Below, piece by piece: positions 28,578-36,390 of a stretch of 64,000 nt of DNA. The notes under the pieces were generated by a model that was not told the origin of the DNA, did not search any database, and worked only from the letters and a program-made list of their open reading frames with translations. Made by a program: the position numbers and the translations under genes. How positions within the stretch are numbered: position 1 is the stretch's first letter; each line of letters begins with the position of its first letter. Origin of the DNA: DATMER01 sp963741305 (GTDB lineage Bacteria > Acidobacteriota > Thermoanaerobaculia > Multivoradales > UBA5704); NCBI GenBank assembly GCA_963741305.1, contig CAVUHL010000003.1, positions 2,728,001-2,792,000 of the forward strand. The letters are read 5' to 3'.

Positions 28578-28924
28578 CGACGGAAGAAACTCTGTTGAAG
28601 AGGCTGATTGGTAGGAGGATGAGTTCCGTCGAGCTCATCCTTGACTACACCCAGTTCCTCTTCGACGGTCCCAGCCTGACTGCTGTGACGGCCCCGGTCC
28701 TGGAGGTTGGAAGTCACAAACTTCAATGGAAGGAGCCAGGGTACTTCGATGCGCTATGCAACCTCGCAGGCAGGGTTATAACCTCGGCCTCAGTAGTCCC
28801 TGGTGAGTTCCTGGCTCTCGGCTTTGAAGAGGGACTCATTCTCAGGATCTCCCTGCGCGACGAGGATTATGAAGGGCCGGAAGCTGCCATTTTTATGGAC
28901 GGCTCTGATTGGTGGGTTCTCTGA
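28550..28924 (+). CDS. Candidate immunity protein A, copy 1
   Basis: This 124-aa protein starts at GTG 28550 (or GTG 28553), overlapping the last 28 bp of the RHS toxin gene, which fits translational coupling of toxin and immunity. A later ATG at 28619 sits directly against AGGAGG, too close to serve well. Similarity to copy 2 (32080-32451) begins upstream of that ATG, so the GTG start is preferred. Visible features are a DYTQF..FDG segment, KEPGYFD.LC and a C-terminal EDYEGPEA..WWVL. It aligns along most of its length with the next gene (shared VE.....Y...FDG, PGYFD.L and G..LR), so A and B are diverged paralogues. No named immunity family is recognised with certainty. Immunity to the RHS tip is inferred only from position. 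Confidence 0.75.
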   Translation: MVAHSPDAITTEETLLKRLIGRRMSSVELILDYTQFLFDGPSLTAVTAPVLEVGSHKLQWKEPGYFDALCNLAGRVITSASVVPGEFLALGFEEGLILRISLRDEDYEGPEAAIFMDGSDWWVL

Positions 28925-28934
28925 TCTGGAGAAA

Positions 28935-29240
28935 ATGATGGAGCCCTCCGAGACCAAATTAATCGACTACACCGGCGATGTCCGCTTGGTCGCTGTCGAG
29001 GTATTTCCGAACTATTTGAGCCTGCAGTTTGATGGCGATCTCATTGTCTCTCGCGTACGTCCGACGATATTGCTCCCGAATCGCGCGATCCATTTCGGGG
29101 AGCCCGGTTACTTCGACACTCTATGGGAGCAAATCGAACGCGTCATCGACAGGACACATTCAGAGCCGGAAGGCACTCTGGTGATTCACTTGAAGGACGG
29201 AGCTGCGCTGCGTTGCGAAGTCTTCCCGGAGTTGGAGTGA
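28935..29240 (+). CDS. Candidate immunity protein B, copy 1
   Basis: This protein has 101 aa from ATG 28935 (a second ATG follows at 28938), 10 bp after gene A, with GGAGAAA upstream as a weak ribosome site. It is acidic and rich in beta-type hydrophobic pattern: VAVEVFPNYLSLQFDGDL, then FGEPGYFDTL, then HLKDG..LRCEVF. It is nearly identical to copy 2 at 32462-32767, far closer than the two A copies are to each other. The family is unnamed. It may act with A, or be a specificity variant of it. Confidence 0.75.
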   Translation: MMEPSETKLIDYTGDVRLVAVEVFPNYLSLQFDGDLIVSRVRPTILLPNRAIHFGEPGYFDTLWEQIERVIDRTHSEPEGTLVIHLKDGAALRCEVFPELE

Positions 29241-29460
29241 TAGGTCTCTCGCCTCGGTTTGGTCAAGGACTGGCTTGAGCGAATCTGATGAACTCCCAGA
29301 GAATTACCTATCCGCGGTGGCCAGACTCCTGCAGTCGATCGGCTGCAACGCTTCGCCTGCGGAACTGGTGAGTAGGTGGGAGAGCTTTGTTGAGGAATGC
29401 GAAGCAGGGTATCGCTGGGACATTAGTGAGTACGATAATGAGATCCGCGTCCGTAGAGCT

Positions 29461-30838
29461 GAGGTACCCTCAAAAAGTGTGGAAATGAGTTGAAGGCGGC
29501 GTAACCTTCCGGTCGACGAAGACCGCCGGTGAATCCGGCCAGGAAGGAGACGCCGCCATGGCAGAGAAGAGCACCAAGGAGCGCTTTGGGTCAAGGACGA
29601 TCTGGGAGAGTCTGGAAGCGATGGCCCGCGAGCGGATACAGGAGTTCGTCCAATCCCTTCTCGAGGAGGAAGTCACGGCCTTGGTGGGTCGGCGCAAGAG
29701 CGAGCGCCGAGAGGCTGTGGACGCGCCGGCTGTGTACCGCAATGGCCACGGCAAGTCGCGCAAGCTGGCGATGATGGGTGGCACGATCGAGGTGAGTCGG
29801 CCGCGAGTGCGCGGCCTGGAAGAACGGTTCGAGAGCCGTATTCTGCCGCTGTTTCGGCGACGTACCCAGGAGGTGGGTGAGCTTTTGCCTCAGCTTTACC
29901 TTCACGGTCTCTCCCAGGGGGATTTCGAGTTGGCTCTGCGGGGCCTGCTGGGTGATGGAGCCCCGCTGTCGCCGAGCTCGATCGAGCGGTTGCGCGGCAA
30001 GTGGGTGGCCGAGTTCGACGCCTGGAGCCGCCGCAGCTTGCGCGGCATCGAGCCGGTGTACCTGTGGGCCGACGGGATCTACGTCAAAGCCGGGCTGGAG
30101 AAGGACAAGGCGGCCCTGCTGGTGATCGTGGCGGGCCTGCACGACGGTCGCAAGGTGGTCCTGGCGGTGGAGAGCGGGTACCGGGAGTCGGCCGAAGCCT
30201 GGAGCCGCCTACTGCGGGATCTGAGGTCGCGCGGAATGAGCGTGCCGCGGCTGGTGATCGCCGATGGCCACCTGGGAATTTGGGCGGCTCTGTCGCAGGT
30301 CTTGCCTGAGGTTGCTGAACAGCGGTGCTGGAACCACAAGATTGTCAATGTCCTGGACGCGTTGCCGAAGAAGTTGCAAACCGAGGCTCGAGAGTTGCTA
30401 TGCCGGATCCCGTACGCAGCGACACGGCGCGAAGCCGAGAGTCTGCGGGCAGAGTTTCGTTCGCGCTATGGCCAGCAGCAGCCCAAGGCTGTGGAGACTC
30501 TGGAGCGTGACTGGGAGCGCCTGGTAGCCTTCTATGCTTTCCCGAAAGAGCACTGGAAGCACCTGCGCACGACCAATCCCGTGGAATCGCCCTTCGCTGC
30601 GGTGCGGCTGCGAACAGCAGCCGGCAAGCGGTACAAGAAAGTCGCCAATGCCACGGCCTTGATCTGGCGAGTGCTGCTCGTCGCAGAGCAGTCGTTCCGC
30701 CGTCTCGACCACCCAGAGCTTCTGGTTGAAGTCGCCGAGGGAGCCAACTACGAGAATGGAGTGCGAGTAGTACGAGTTGAACCGATGGCTGAGGAGGTCG
30801 CCGCCTGACGACGTTTACACACCTATTGACGTGACCTC
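29461..30838 (+). mobile_element. Complete IS256-family insertion sequence, 1,378 bp
   Basis: The ends are imperfect inverted repeats of about 25 bp, each beginning GAGGT and sharing TCAA and GTGTG blocks. The element is bracketed by the 8-bp direct repeat GTAGAGCT at 29453-29460 and 30839-30846. The uninterrupted site is visible in the second copy of gene C near 32984-32996, which independently fixes the boundaries. It encodes one mutator-type transposase. Confidence 0.93.
29558..30808 (+). CDS. IS256-family (mutator) transposase
   Basis: The protein has 416 aa, a normal length for the family, with a good AGGAGA ribosome site before ATG 29558. It has an N-terminal DNA-binding region including YRNGHGKSRK and PRVRG. 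The catalytic triad is visible as the Asp of LWADGIYVK, the Asp of VIADGHLG and the Glu of TTNPVESPFA, with the C...H of QRCWNHKIVNVLD between them. It appears intact. It catalyses movement of the surrounding element. Confidence 0.97.
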   Translation: MAEKSTKERFGSRTIWESLEAMARERIQEFVQSLLEEEVTALVGRRKSERREAVDAPAVYRNGHGKSRKLAMMGGTIEVSRPRVRGLEERFESRILPLFRRRTQEVGELLPQLYLHGLSQGDFELALRGLLGDGAPLSPSSIERLRGKWVAEFDAWSRRSLRGIEPVYLWADGIYVKAGLEKDKAALLVIVAGLHDGRKVVLAVESGYRESAEAWSRLLRDLRSRGMSVPRLVIADGHLGIWAALSQVLPEVAEQRCWNHKIVNVLDALPKKLQTEARELLCRIPYAATRREAESLRAEFRSRYGQQQPKAVETLERDWERLVAFYAFPKEHWKHLRTTNPVESPFAAVRLRTAAGKRYKKVANATALIWRVLLVAEQSFRRLDHPELLVEVAEGANYENGVRVVRVEPMAEEVAA

Positions 30839-31107
30839 GTAGAGCTTTGGAACTACTCCTTGAGAATCCTGCGCTAAATCACTTCCCACAGCTACAGGAT
30901 CTGGCTGAAGTAGTGACCCCAATAGACAACAGATTCCACTCTCTTCTCCAAGAAGGTTTAACGAGGCCCGGCAAGACCTCGTGGTACGAGCGCGGGATTC
31001 TGCGGCGGGCTGGATGCGAGCATGCTGAGTATGTTCGTAGTATCTACAACCTCGGGGTCCAAGTAATCGATTAGCCTCAGATCGTCCGAAGACAACCGAG
31101 AAAGTGC

Positions 31108-31917
31108 ATGTATATACAGGTACGCGTTGAGCTGCGGAGTCGGCGGAGCCTGCAGTGGAAGAGAATTTTGGAGCTCTGGGAGGCAGAACCTTCTTCAGTC
31201 CGTCTCTCAGGCATTCCAGGATCGGTCGTGGGATCTTTCCGAAAGGACAGCCAGGACTACGAGATCCTTACGCATTTCTACGAAAGACATCGGGAAGCCC
31301 TCGGCATTGAGCGCCAGGACATAGAGCGGGCCGTCTACAGTTCCGAGGAAAAGACGACTTATCCCTTGCTCGCGCTCTTCTTCGATACGGTCTACGACTC
31401 AGTCAAGGAAGAAGACTTCGCTCCCCGAGACCGATGCGAACAATGTGGCAAGAAGCAACCATGGCAACGGAATGGGTTGACGATCCTGCGCGGCGAGAAA
31501 TATCGACGGTATTCCCTCTTCATAACTGTGAGCAATGAGTTCTTCGTGCGCCAAGACTTCCGACACGCTGTCGAAGCAGGAGGATTCCAAGGAGCTGTCT
31601 ATACGCCGTGCTTCACACCTGAGGGGCAGCCTATCGAGGATTACTTCCTCCTGGGTTCAAAGACGCACCTGGGTTTTCCCTTAACACGCGAAGGTACCTC
31701 GTGGATTTGTCCCCTGTGCCACCAGATCGACCTGCCGGCAGGACAGCGCTATCCACCCGAATACTTCTACAATAAGAATTGCTGGTCTAGAGACGATCTG
31801 GTCCTTACAGAGGAGCGGCCGCCGCTGCTTTGTTGCAGCCAGCCGCTTGCCCATCTAATTTTTGACCTCGAACCCACAATCACTATAGATCAAAGTAAAC
31901 CAATTGTCTTGATCTGA
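31108..31917 (+). CDS. Uncharacterised 269-aa protein with CxxC pairs, candidate immunity protein
   Basis: No family is recognised. The protein lies between the two copies of the A-B-C trio on the same strand and has the low GC of the region. It has two zinc-binding-like knuckles, RCEQCGKK in the middle and WICPLCHQ near residue 205, plus further Cys pairs (CW, CC) near the C-terminus. A possible earlier helical part contains ILTHFYERHREALGI. It has no signal peptide. Its position in a polymorphic toxin cassette suggests immunity to a different tip, but this is inference. The ATG start at 31108 is preceded by only a weak ribosome site (GAGAAAG). Confidence 0.7.
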   Translation: MYIQVRVELRSRRSLQWKRILELWEAEPSSVRLSGIPGSVVGSFRKDSQDYEILTHFYERHREALGIERQDIERAVYSSEEKTTYPLLALFFDTVYDSVKEEDFAPRDRCEQCGKKQPWQRNGLTILRGEKYRRYSLFITVSNEFFVRQDFRHAVEAGGFQGAVYTPCFTPEGQPIEDYFLLGSKTHLGFPLTREGTSWICPLCHQIDLPAGQRYPPEYFYNKNCWSRDDLVLTEERPPLLCCSQPLAHLIFDLEPTITIDQSKPIVLI

Positions 31918-32079
31918 ATAGACAGACACAACTGACGACAGGTAGTGGACAGGAGGGAGACTCCTTCGGATCGGGTATCAGGTCTTTGCCGAATCAGGCA
32001 AGTCAAAGCGGGATGTCGCATTAGCCTGATCTCATCTCTTTACCCACGCAAGTAGAGATCCTTGTCTTTCGGATAAAGC

Positions 32080-32451
32080 TTGACACATTCCACCGAAATC
32101 ACAACAGCTCTAGCAACTACGCTGAAGAGTCTGATTGGCAAGAGGATGAACTCTGTTGTACTCATCCTCGACTACACCCAGTTTGCCTTCGACGGTGGTG
32201 CCAGCCTGACTGCTGTAACGTCGCCGGTTGTAGAGGACGGGAGCCGTAAGCTCCACTGGAAGGAACCAGGATACTTTGATACACTATGTCGCCTCGCAGG
32301 CAAGGTTGTTACTTCGGCCGAAATAGTCCCCGAGTTCTTGGCCCTCGGCTTTGAGGCGGGCCCCACTCTCAGGATCTCCCTCCGCGACGAGGACTACGAA
32401 GCGGCGGAAGCCGTTCTTTTTAGGGATGAATCTTGCTGGTGGGTACTCTGA
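32080..32451 (+). CDS. Candidate immunity protein A, copy 2
   Basis: This 123-aa protein starts at TTG 32080 and is homologous along its whole length to 28550-28924. Shared blocks include LIG[KR]RM.SV, LILDYTQF, KEPGYFD.LC, EFLALGFE and ISLRDEDYE..EA, with the same WWVL ending. It is more diverged from copy 1 than the following gene B is, so the pair has evolved unevenly. No toxin gene directly precedes it. In the frame just upstream, a few codons (K-A-stop-H-I-P) weakly recall the end of the RHS tip. Confidence 0.72.
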   Translation: MTHSTEITTALATTLKSLIGKRMNSVVLILDYTQFAFDGGASLTAVTSPVVEDGSRKLHWKEPGYFDTLCRLAGKVVTSAEIVPEFLALGFEAGPTLRISLRDEDYEAAEAVLFRDESCWWVL

Positions 32452-32461
32452 TTCGAGAAAG

Positions 32462-32767
32462 ATGATGGAGACCTCTCAGGGCGAACTGATCGACAACACC
32501 GGAGACGTCCGCTTGGTCGCTGTCGAGGTATTCCCGAACTATTTGAGCTTACAGTTCGATGGCGACCTCATTGTCTCTCGCGTACGTCCGACGATATTGC
32601 TCCCAAATCGCGCGATCCATTTCGGGGAACCTGGTTACTTCGACACTCTATGGGAGCAAATCGAACGCGTCATCTACCGGACGCATTCAGAGCCGGAAGG
32701 CACTCTTGTGATTCACTTGAAGGACGGATCTGCGCTGCGTTGCGAAATCTTCCCGGAGTTGGAGTGA
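32462..32767 (+). CDS. Candidate immunity protein B, copy 2
   Basis: This protein has 101 aa from ATG 32462 (second ATG 32465), 10 bp after gene A copy 2, the same spacing as in the first trio. It differs from 28935-29240 at only a handful of residues (for example ETSQGELIDN versus EPSETKLIDY at the start and IYR versus IDR), and many DNA differences are silent. The low number of replacements suggests purifying selection or recent conversion between copies. The function is inferred from position only. Confidence 0.75.
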   Translation: MMETSQGELIDNTGDVRLVAVEVFPNYLSLQFDGDLIVSRVRPTILLPNRAIHFGEPGYFDTLWEQIERVIYRTHSEPEGTLVIHLKDGSALRCEIFPELE

Positions 32768-32813
32768 TAGCTGTCTCGCCGCCCGAGCCCCCCCGTCGCC
32801 AGCACAACTCGTG

Positions 32814-33215
32814 ATGGAACCCTCAGAGAATTACCTATTCGCGGTAGCCCGACTCCTGCAGTCGATCGGCTGCAACGCTTCGCCTGCGGAACTGGCGAGC
32901 ATGTGGGAGAGCTTTGTTGAGGAATGCGAAGTAGGGTATCGCTGGGACATTAGTGAATACGATAATGAGATCCGCGTCCGTAGAGCTTTGGCACTACTCC
33001 TCGAGAGTCCTGCGTTAAAGCATTTCCCACAGCTACAGGATCTGACTGAAGTAGTGACCCCAATAGACAACAGATTCCGCTCCCTTCTCCAAAGACGGTT
33101 TAACAAGGCCCGGCAAGACCTCGTGGTACGAGCGTGGGATTCTGCGGCGGGCTGGATGCGAGTACGCTGGTACATTCGTAGTGTCTACAACGTCGGGGTC
33201 CAAGTAATCGATTAG
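32814..33215 (+). CDS. Candidate immunity protein C, copy 2, possibly frame-altered near its 3' end
   Basis: Open for 133 aa from ATG 32814 (GTG 32811 also in frame). The first two thirds match copy 1 closely (LLQSIGCNASPAEL, WESFVEECE.GYRWDISEYD). From about 33094 to 33177 it is read in a different frame from copy 1 because of a +1 change (CAAAGACGG against CAAGAAGG) and a later -1 change. The result is a basic segment, RRFNKARQDLVVRAWDSAAG, before the frames rejoin at the shared end V[QE]VID. Point differences in this stretch are silent in copy 1's frame and replacement changes here. The protein may therefore be damaged, although the frame is open. Confidence 0.65.
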   Translation: MEPSENYLFAVARLLQSIGCNASPAELASMWESFVEECEVGYRWDISEYDNEIRVRRALALLLESPALKHFPQLQDLTEVVTPIDNRFRSLLQRRFNKARQDLVVRAWDSAAGWMRVRWYIRSVYNVGVQVID

Positions 33216-33218
33216 CCT

Positions 33219-33461
33219 CAGCAGGCTTACGACCTCGATTCACTTCTCGGCTTTCTAACCCGGGAAGCCCCTGGTTCTTACGGTCTCCTGTATTTGAGAG
33301 ACGACGAGGACCAGAGCACACCGGGCCCACTCTTCTACAGAGTTCGGGTGCTCGCCAGAGGCGTTGTGACCGACAGGGTTGATCCTTTTCTTTCTCCAAT
33401 CATCCCGGCTGTCGAGGATCCAAGGAAGGTGGACGAATTGTGGCGTCACTGCCCACCTATT
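33219..33461 (+). pseudogene. 3' remnant of an Imm7-like immunity gene
   Basis: Directly after the stop of gene C and in the same frame, the DNA encodes SLLGFLTREAPGSYGLLYLR, then DDEDQ, then VRVLARG, then DPFLSPIIPAVEDP. These blocks and their order are characteristic of the Imm7 immunity family as I know it (APGSYGLLYVRDDED, ARG, DPFLSP.IP..EDP). There is no start codon or ribosome site and the N-terminal half is missing, so this is a leftover of an earlier immunity cassette. It ends a few bases before the IS21-family insertion. Confidence 0.7.
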
Positions 33462-33482
33462 CTCCCGCACACTGACCGAGGA

Positions 33483-33558
33483 TGCGGATTCCGACGAAGC
33501 CGGCCACCCATTCCGACGTGAAGGCGGCCACCGATTCCGAGGCGAAGGCGGCCACCCT
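33483..33558. repeat. Left terminal repeat array of the IS21-family element
   Basis: Terminal TGCGGATTCCGACG followed by two internal copies of the ATTCCGA.G.GAAGGCGGCCACC motif. These are expected binding sites for the IstA transposase. Confidence 0.85.
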
Positions 33559-33864
33559 GCCGGAGCTTGCGGCGAGCAGGGCTCATGGTGGATCGAAGTG
33601 GCCGCCTTGAGGCCTGCTACGGCCCTCTGAGTCTGTCATCTTTTCTCTTCTCTTCGTCTCTTTCATGACCTCGTCGTCGCGGCTGTGGGAGCTGTGTGGA
33701 ATCCTGGGTGGGTGGTGGGCGGGCGCCCAGGATTTCCAAGGGGTGTGGGAAGGTCCGGAGGGCGGGCGGGTGGCGGCCCGGAGCTTTCCATACCCCGTCA
33801 GCTTCCATAGCCGGGGTGGGGGCTCCCGGAGGGGTGGGGGGCCAGGCCTCGCGGCGCGCGCGCC
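33559..33864. other. Non-coding stretch inside the IS21-family element
   Basis: No supportable gene lies between the left terminal repeats and the istB stop. It contains an imperfect hairpin with ATCCTGGG and CCCAGGAT arms near 33701-33733, and a pyrimidine-rich run near 33640. Confidence 0.6.
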
Positions 33865-34623
33865 TCACGACGGACCGTCCTCTAGCGTGCCCAGAGCGGC
33901 CTTGCGTCTCGACTCGCCCAGGAGCTTGATCTGGTAGGCGTTATGGACCAGACGATCGAGCAGGGCGTCGGCCAGGGTGGCATCGCCGATGGCGTCGTGC
34001 CACATCTTGACCGGCAGTTGGCTGGTCACCAGGGTCGAGCGGCTGCCGTAGCGATCCTCCAGGATCTCCAGCAGGTCCCGGCGTTGGGCATCGCCCAAGG
34101 GGTGGAGGCCCCAGTCGTCGAGGACCAGCAGATCGATCCGCGACAGGCTCGCCAGCAGCTTCGAGTACCGGCCGTCCACCCTGGCAGTGCCCAGATCCGA
34201 CAGCAGCCGCGGCACGCGGTGGTAGGCCACGGTGAAGCCCTCGCGACAGGCCTTCTGCGCCAGAGCGCAGGCCAGGAAGCTCTTGCCAGTGCCGGTTTTG
34301 CCGGTGATCAGGACGTTGAGGTGTTGGGAAACCCACTGGCACGAGCACAGAGACACGAAGAGCGACCGGTCCAGGCCACGGGGCGTTCGCAGGTCCACGT
34401 CTTCCACGGCCGCGCTCTGGCGCAGCCGCGCCTTGGCGAGCCGGTCCTTGAGCCGGCGGTTCTCGCGCTCCGTCATCTCGCGATCCACCAGCAGGCCCAG
34501 ACGCTCGACGAAACCGAGCTCCTCCAGGCCGCTCATCTGCATCTGCTCCTCCAAGCCCTTGGCCATGCCGCTGAGCCGCAGCTCTTGAAGCTTCTCCAGC
34601 GTCGGATGGGTCAGCATGGCCAC
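33865..34623 (-). CDS. istB: IS21-family helper ATPase IstB
   Basis: This 252-aa AAA+ protein is related to DnaC. Walker A is GKTGTGKS near residue 108 and Walker B is DLLVLDDWGL. It has the N-terminal IstB-type helical region (LEKLQELRLSGMAKGLEEQ) and normal length. Its ATG overlaps the end of istA by 13 bp, the usual coupled arrangement. IstB helps IstA choose and bend the target DNA. Confidence 0.97.
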   Translation of the reverse strand: MAMLTHPTLEKLQELRLSGMAKGLEEQMQMSGLEELGFVERLGLLVDREMTERENRRLKDRLAKARLRQSAAVEDVDLRTPRGLDRSLFVSLCSCQWVSQHLNVLITGKTGTGKSFLACALAQKACREGFTVAYHRVPRLLSDLGTARVDGRYSKLLASLSRIDLLVLDDWGLHPLGDAQRRDLLEILEDRYGSRSTLVTSQLPVKMWHDAIGDATLADALLDRLVHNAYQIKLLGESRRKAALGTLEDGPS

Positions 34624-36173
34624 TCCTCCCCGCCGTAGTACGAGGAGCCCCGGAGGTTTTCATGCACCTGCGGCAGGACCGCCGACGGCTCGCCGGCCGG
34701 CACCTCCTGCCGATCCAGACCCGCCTGCAGGATCGAGCGCAGGCTGCGGTACGAGACGGCGTCGACCTGAAGAGCCCGCTGGCAGGCCGCCTCCAGCCTC
34801 TCTGCCCCGTAGCGCTGGCCCAGCCGCATGATCCCCAGGCACGAGCGGAAGCCCTGCTGCGGATGCGCCCGCGTCGACATCACCCGCTCGATCAGCCCGC
34901 CCACCGATGGCCCCGCCTCCCGCGCCCACCGCACCAGACGCTCGGGCGTCCATTCCGCGTACTCCCGATGAGCACGGGGCATGTGACCGCTCTGCGTCGT
35001 ATGAGCGCCTCGCACAAGGCTGCGCAGATGGCTCGACACCCGCTTGCCTTTGGCGAAGCACTCCACCGTCTGGGCGCTCACCCGCACGTCGAGCTGCTGG
35101 CTCACCAGCTGGTAGGGCACGCTGTAGTAGTGGCCTTCGACCTCGACGTGATAGTCGATGTGGACCCGCGCCTTCTTCCACTCGGCGTAGGTGAAACGCT
35201 CGCCTGGCAGCGGTCGAAGAGCCGGCTGCTCGAGACTCTCGAACAGCGATTGCCGAGAGCCGGGACGCTTGCGAAACGGGCGCTCGTTCAACGGACCCAA
35301 AAGCTCGCGGATCGCCTGGTTGAGCTCGCCGAGCGAGAAAAACGTCCGGTGTCGCAGCCGGGCCAGGATCCAGCGCTGGACCAGCTGCACGCCGGCTTCG
35401 ACTTTGGCCTTGTCGCGCGGCTTGCGCACCCGCGCCGGCATCACCGCCACGCCGTAGTGCATGGCCAGGTCCTGGTAGGTCGGGTTCAGCTCCGGCTCGT
35501 ACCGGCACGCCCGGGTCACTCCAGAACGCAGGTTGTCCGGGATCACCAGCTCCGGCACACCGCCGCCGAACTCCAGGGCCCGCACATGCGAGCCGATCCA
35601 GTCGGCCAGGCCCTGGCTCCACGTCGCCTCCGCGAAGGTGTAGCTGCTGGCGCCCCAAACCGCCACGAAGACCTGCGCCTCCCGCACCTCGCCCGTCCCC
35701 GCGTCGACCACCGGCACCGTCGCGCCGCAATAGTCGACGAACAGCTTCTCTCCGGGCCGGTGCACCTGTCGCATGCACAGATCCTGCTTGCCCCGCCACT
35801 CCCGGTACAAGTCGCAGAACCGGCTGTACTGGTAACCGTCCGGATTCTGCTCCCGGTACTCCTGCCAGACCAGGGAAAGCGTCATGTCCCGGCGCTTGAG
35901 CTCCTCGTGGACCGCAGCCCAGTCAGCCTCTGGACGCTCGGCCTGCAACGGCACTCTCCGGGCCGGCGGATACAGCCGGCACTCCAACTCCTCCTCGCTC
36001 AAGCTCTCCCACGTCTCCAGCAGCCCAGCCTTCTGCGCCCGCTCAACGTACTCCGCCACGCTCGCCCTTCCGACCCCGCTCGCCCGACTGGCCTGACGTT
36101 GGCTCAAGCCGCACACCAACAGCAAACGCAACACCTCTTGGACCTTCCGCATACTGAGTCTCCTTGCCGGCAT
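34611..36173 (-). CDS. istA: IS21-family transposase IstA
   Basis: This 520-aa protein has an N-terminal helix-turn-helix (CGLSQRQASRASGVGRASVA) and a DDE/RNase H-like core: the Asp of LFVDYCGATV, the Asp of LVIPDNLRSGV and the Glu of KAKVEAGVQLVQRW. A C-terminal Mu-B-type domain begins around HVEVEGHYYSVPYQL. An ATG at 36173 opens the frame; Met near 36152 is an alternative start. It appears intact. Confidence 0.97.
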   Translation of the reverse strand: MPARRLSMRKVQEVLRLLLVCGLSQRQASRASGVGRASVAEYVERAQKAGLLETWESLSEEELECRLYPPARRVPLQAERPEADWAAVHEELKRRDMTLSLVWQEYREQNPDGYQYSRFCDLYREWRGKQDLCMRQVHRPGEKLFVDYCGATVPVVDAGTGEVREAQVFVAVWGASSYTFAEATWSQGLADWIGSHVRALEFGGGVPELVIPDNLRSGVTRACRYEPELNPTYQDLAMHYGVAVMPARVRKPRDKAKVEAGVQLVQRWILARLRHRTFFSLGELNQAIRELLGPLNERPFRKRPGSRQSLFESLEQPALRPLPGERFTYAEWKKARVHIDYHVEVEGHYYSVPYQLVSQQLDVRVSAQTVECFAKGKRVSSHLRSLVRGAHTTQSGHMPRAHREYAEWTPERLVRWAREAGPSVGGLIERVMSTRAHPQQGFRSCLGIMRLGQRYGAERLEAACQRALQVDAVSYRSLRSILQAGLDRQEVPAGEPSAVLPQVHENLRGSSYYGGEEWPC

Positions 36174-36245
36174 CTGCCTCCCTTCGGAGCCAGAGTGTCA
36201 CGGCGTCGGAGCCCTGCTCGCCGCTCATTCCGACAGCAAGCCGGC

Positions 36246-36390
36246 CACCATTCCGACGACCCTCAAAAAGTGGCCGCCTTCACGTCGGAATCGGTGGCCG
36301 CTTTGGCCTCGGAATGGGTGGCCGCCTTCACGTCGGAATGGTGGCCGCCTTCGCGTCGGAATGGGTGGCCGGATTCGCTCGGAATCCGCA
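36246..36390. repeat. Right terminal repeat array of the IS21-family element
   Basis: Four to five copies of GGTGGCCGCCTTCRCGTCGGAAT-type units, the reverse complement of the left-end motif, ending in TCGGAATCCGCA. One unit carries GCTTTGGCCTCGG in place of the usual core. Confidence 0.85.

Larger units (their letters stand above)
29275..31074 (+). pseudogene. Candidate immunity gene C, copy 1, split by an IS256-family element
   Basis: The 5' part starts at TTG 29275 and reads to 29460 (ending EIRVRRA). The frame then runs into the insertion element and stops at 29493. The 3' part resumes at 30847 (LELLLENPALNHF...) and ends at 31074. Removing the element plus one 8-bp target copy restores a continuous frame matching copy 2 at 32814-33215. 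In the distal third this copy reads SWYERGILRRAGCEHAEY, while copy 2 reads a different frame there. The two point differences in that stretch (ACG/ACA and CGC/CGT) are silent in this copy's frame, suggesting this is the ancestral frame. The product is presumably lost. Confidence 0.85.
33483..36390 (-). mobile_element. Complete IS21-family insertion sequence, 2,908 bp
   Basis: Both ends read TGCGGATTCCGA inward and continue with matching CCGGCCACCCATTCCGACG blocks. Direct repeats CCGAGGA at 33476-33482 and 36391-36397 are a 7-bp target duplication. Inside each end, a 24-27-bp motif (ATTCCGACG.GAAGGCGGCCACC) is repeated: about two extra copies at the left end and four at the right, as expected for the multiple transposase sites of IS21 elements. 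It carries istA and istB on the minus strand. Confidence 0.93.

Noticed and set aside
33294..33521. A 75-codon gene starting at TTG 33294
   Set aside because: It is the distal part of the Imm7-like remnant running into the IS21 end, not an independent gene.
36246..36390. Possible CRISPR-like or short tandem repeat array
   Set aside because: The units match the left end of the IS21-family element in inverse orientation, so they are terminal transposase sites.
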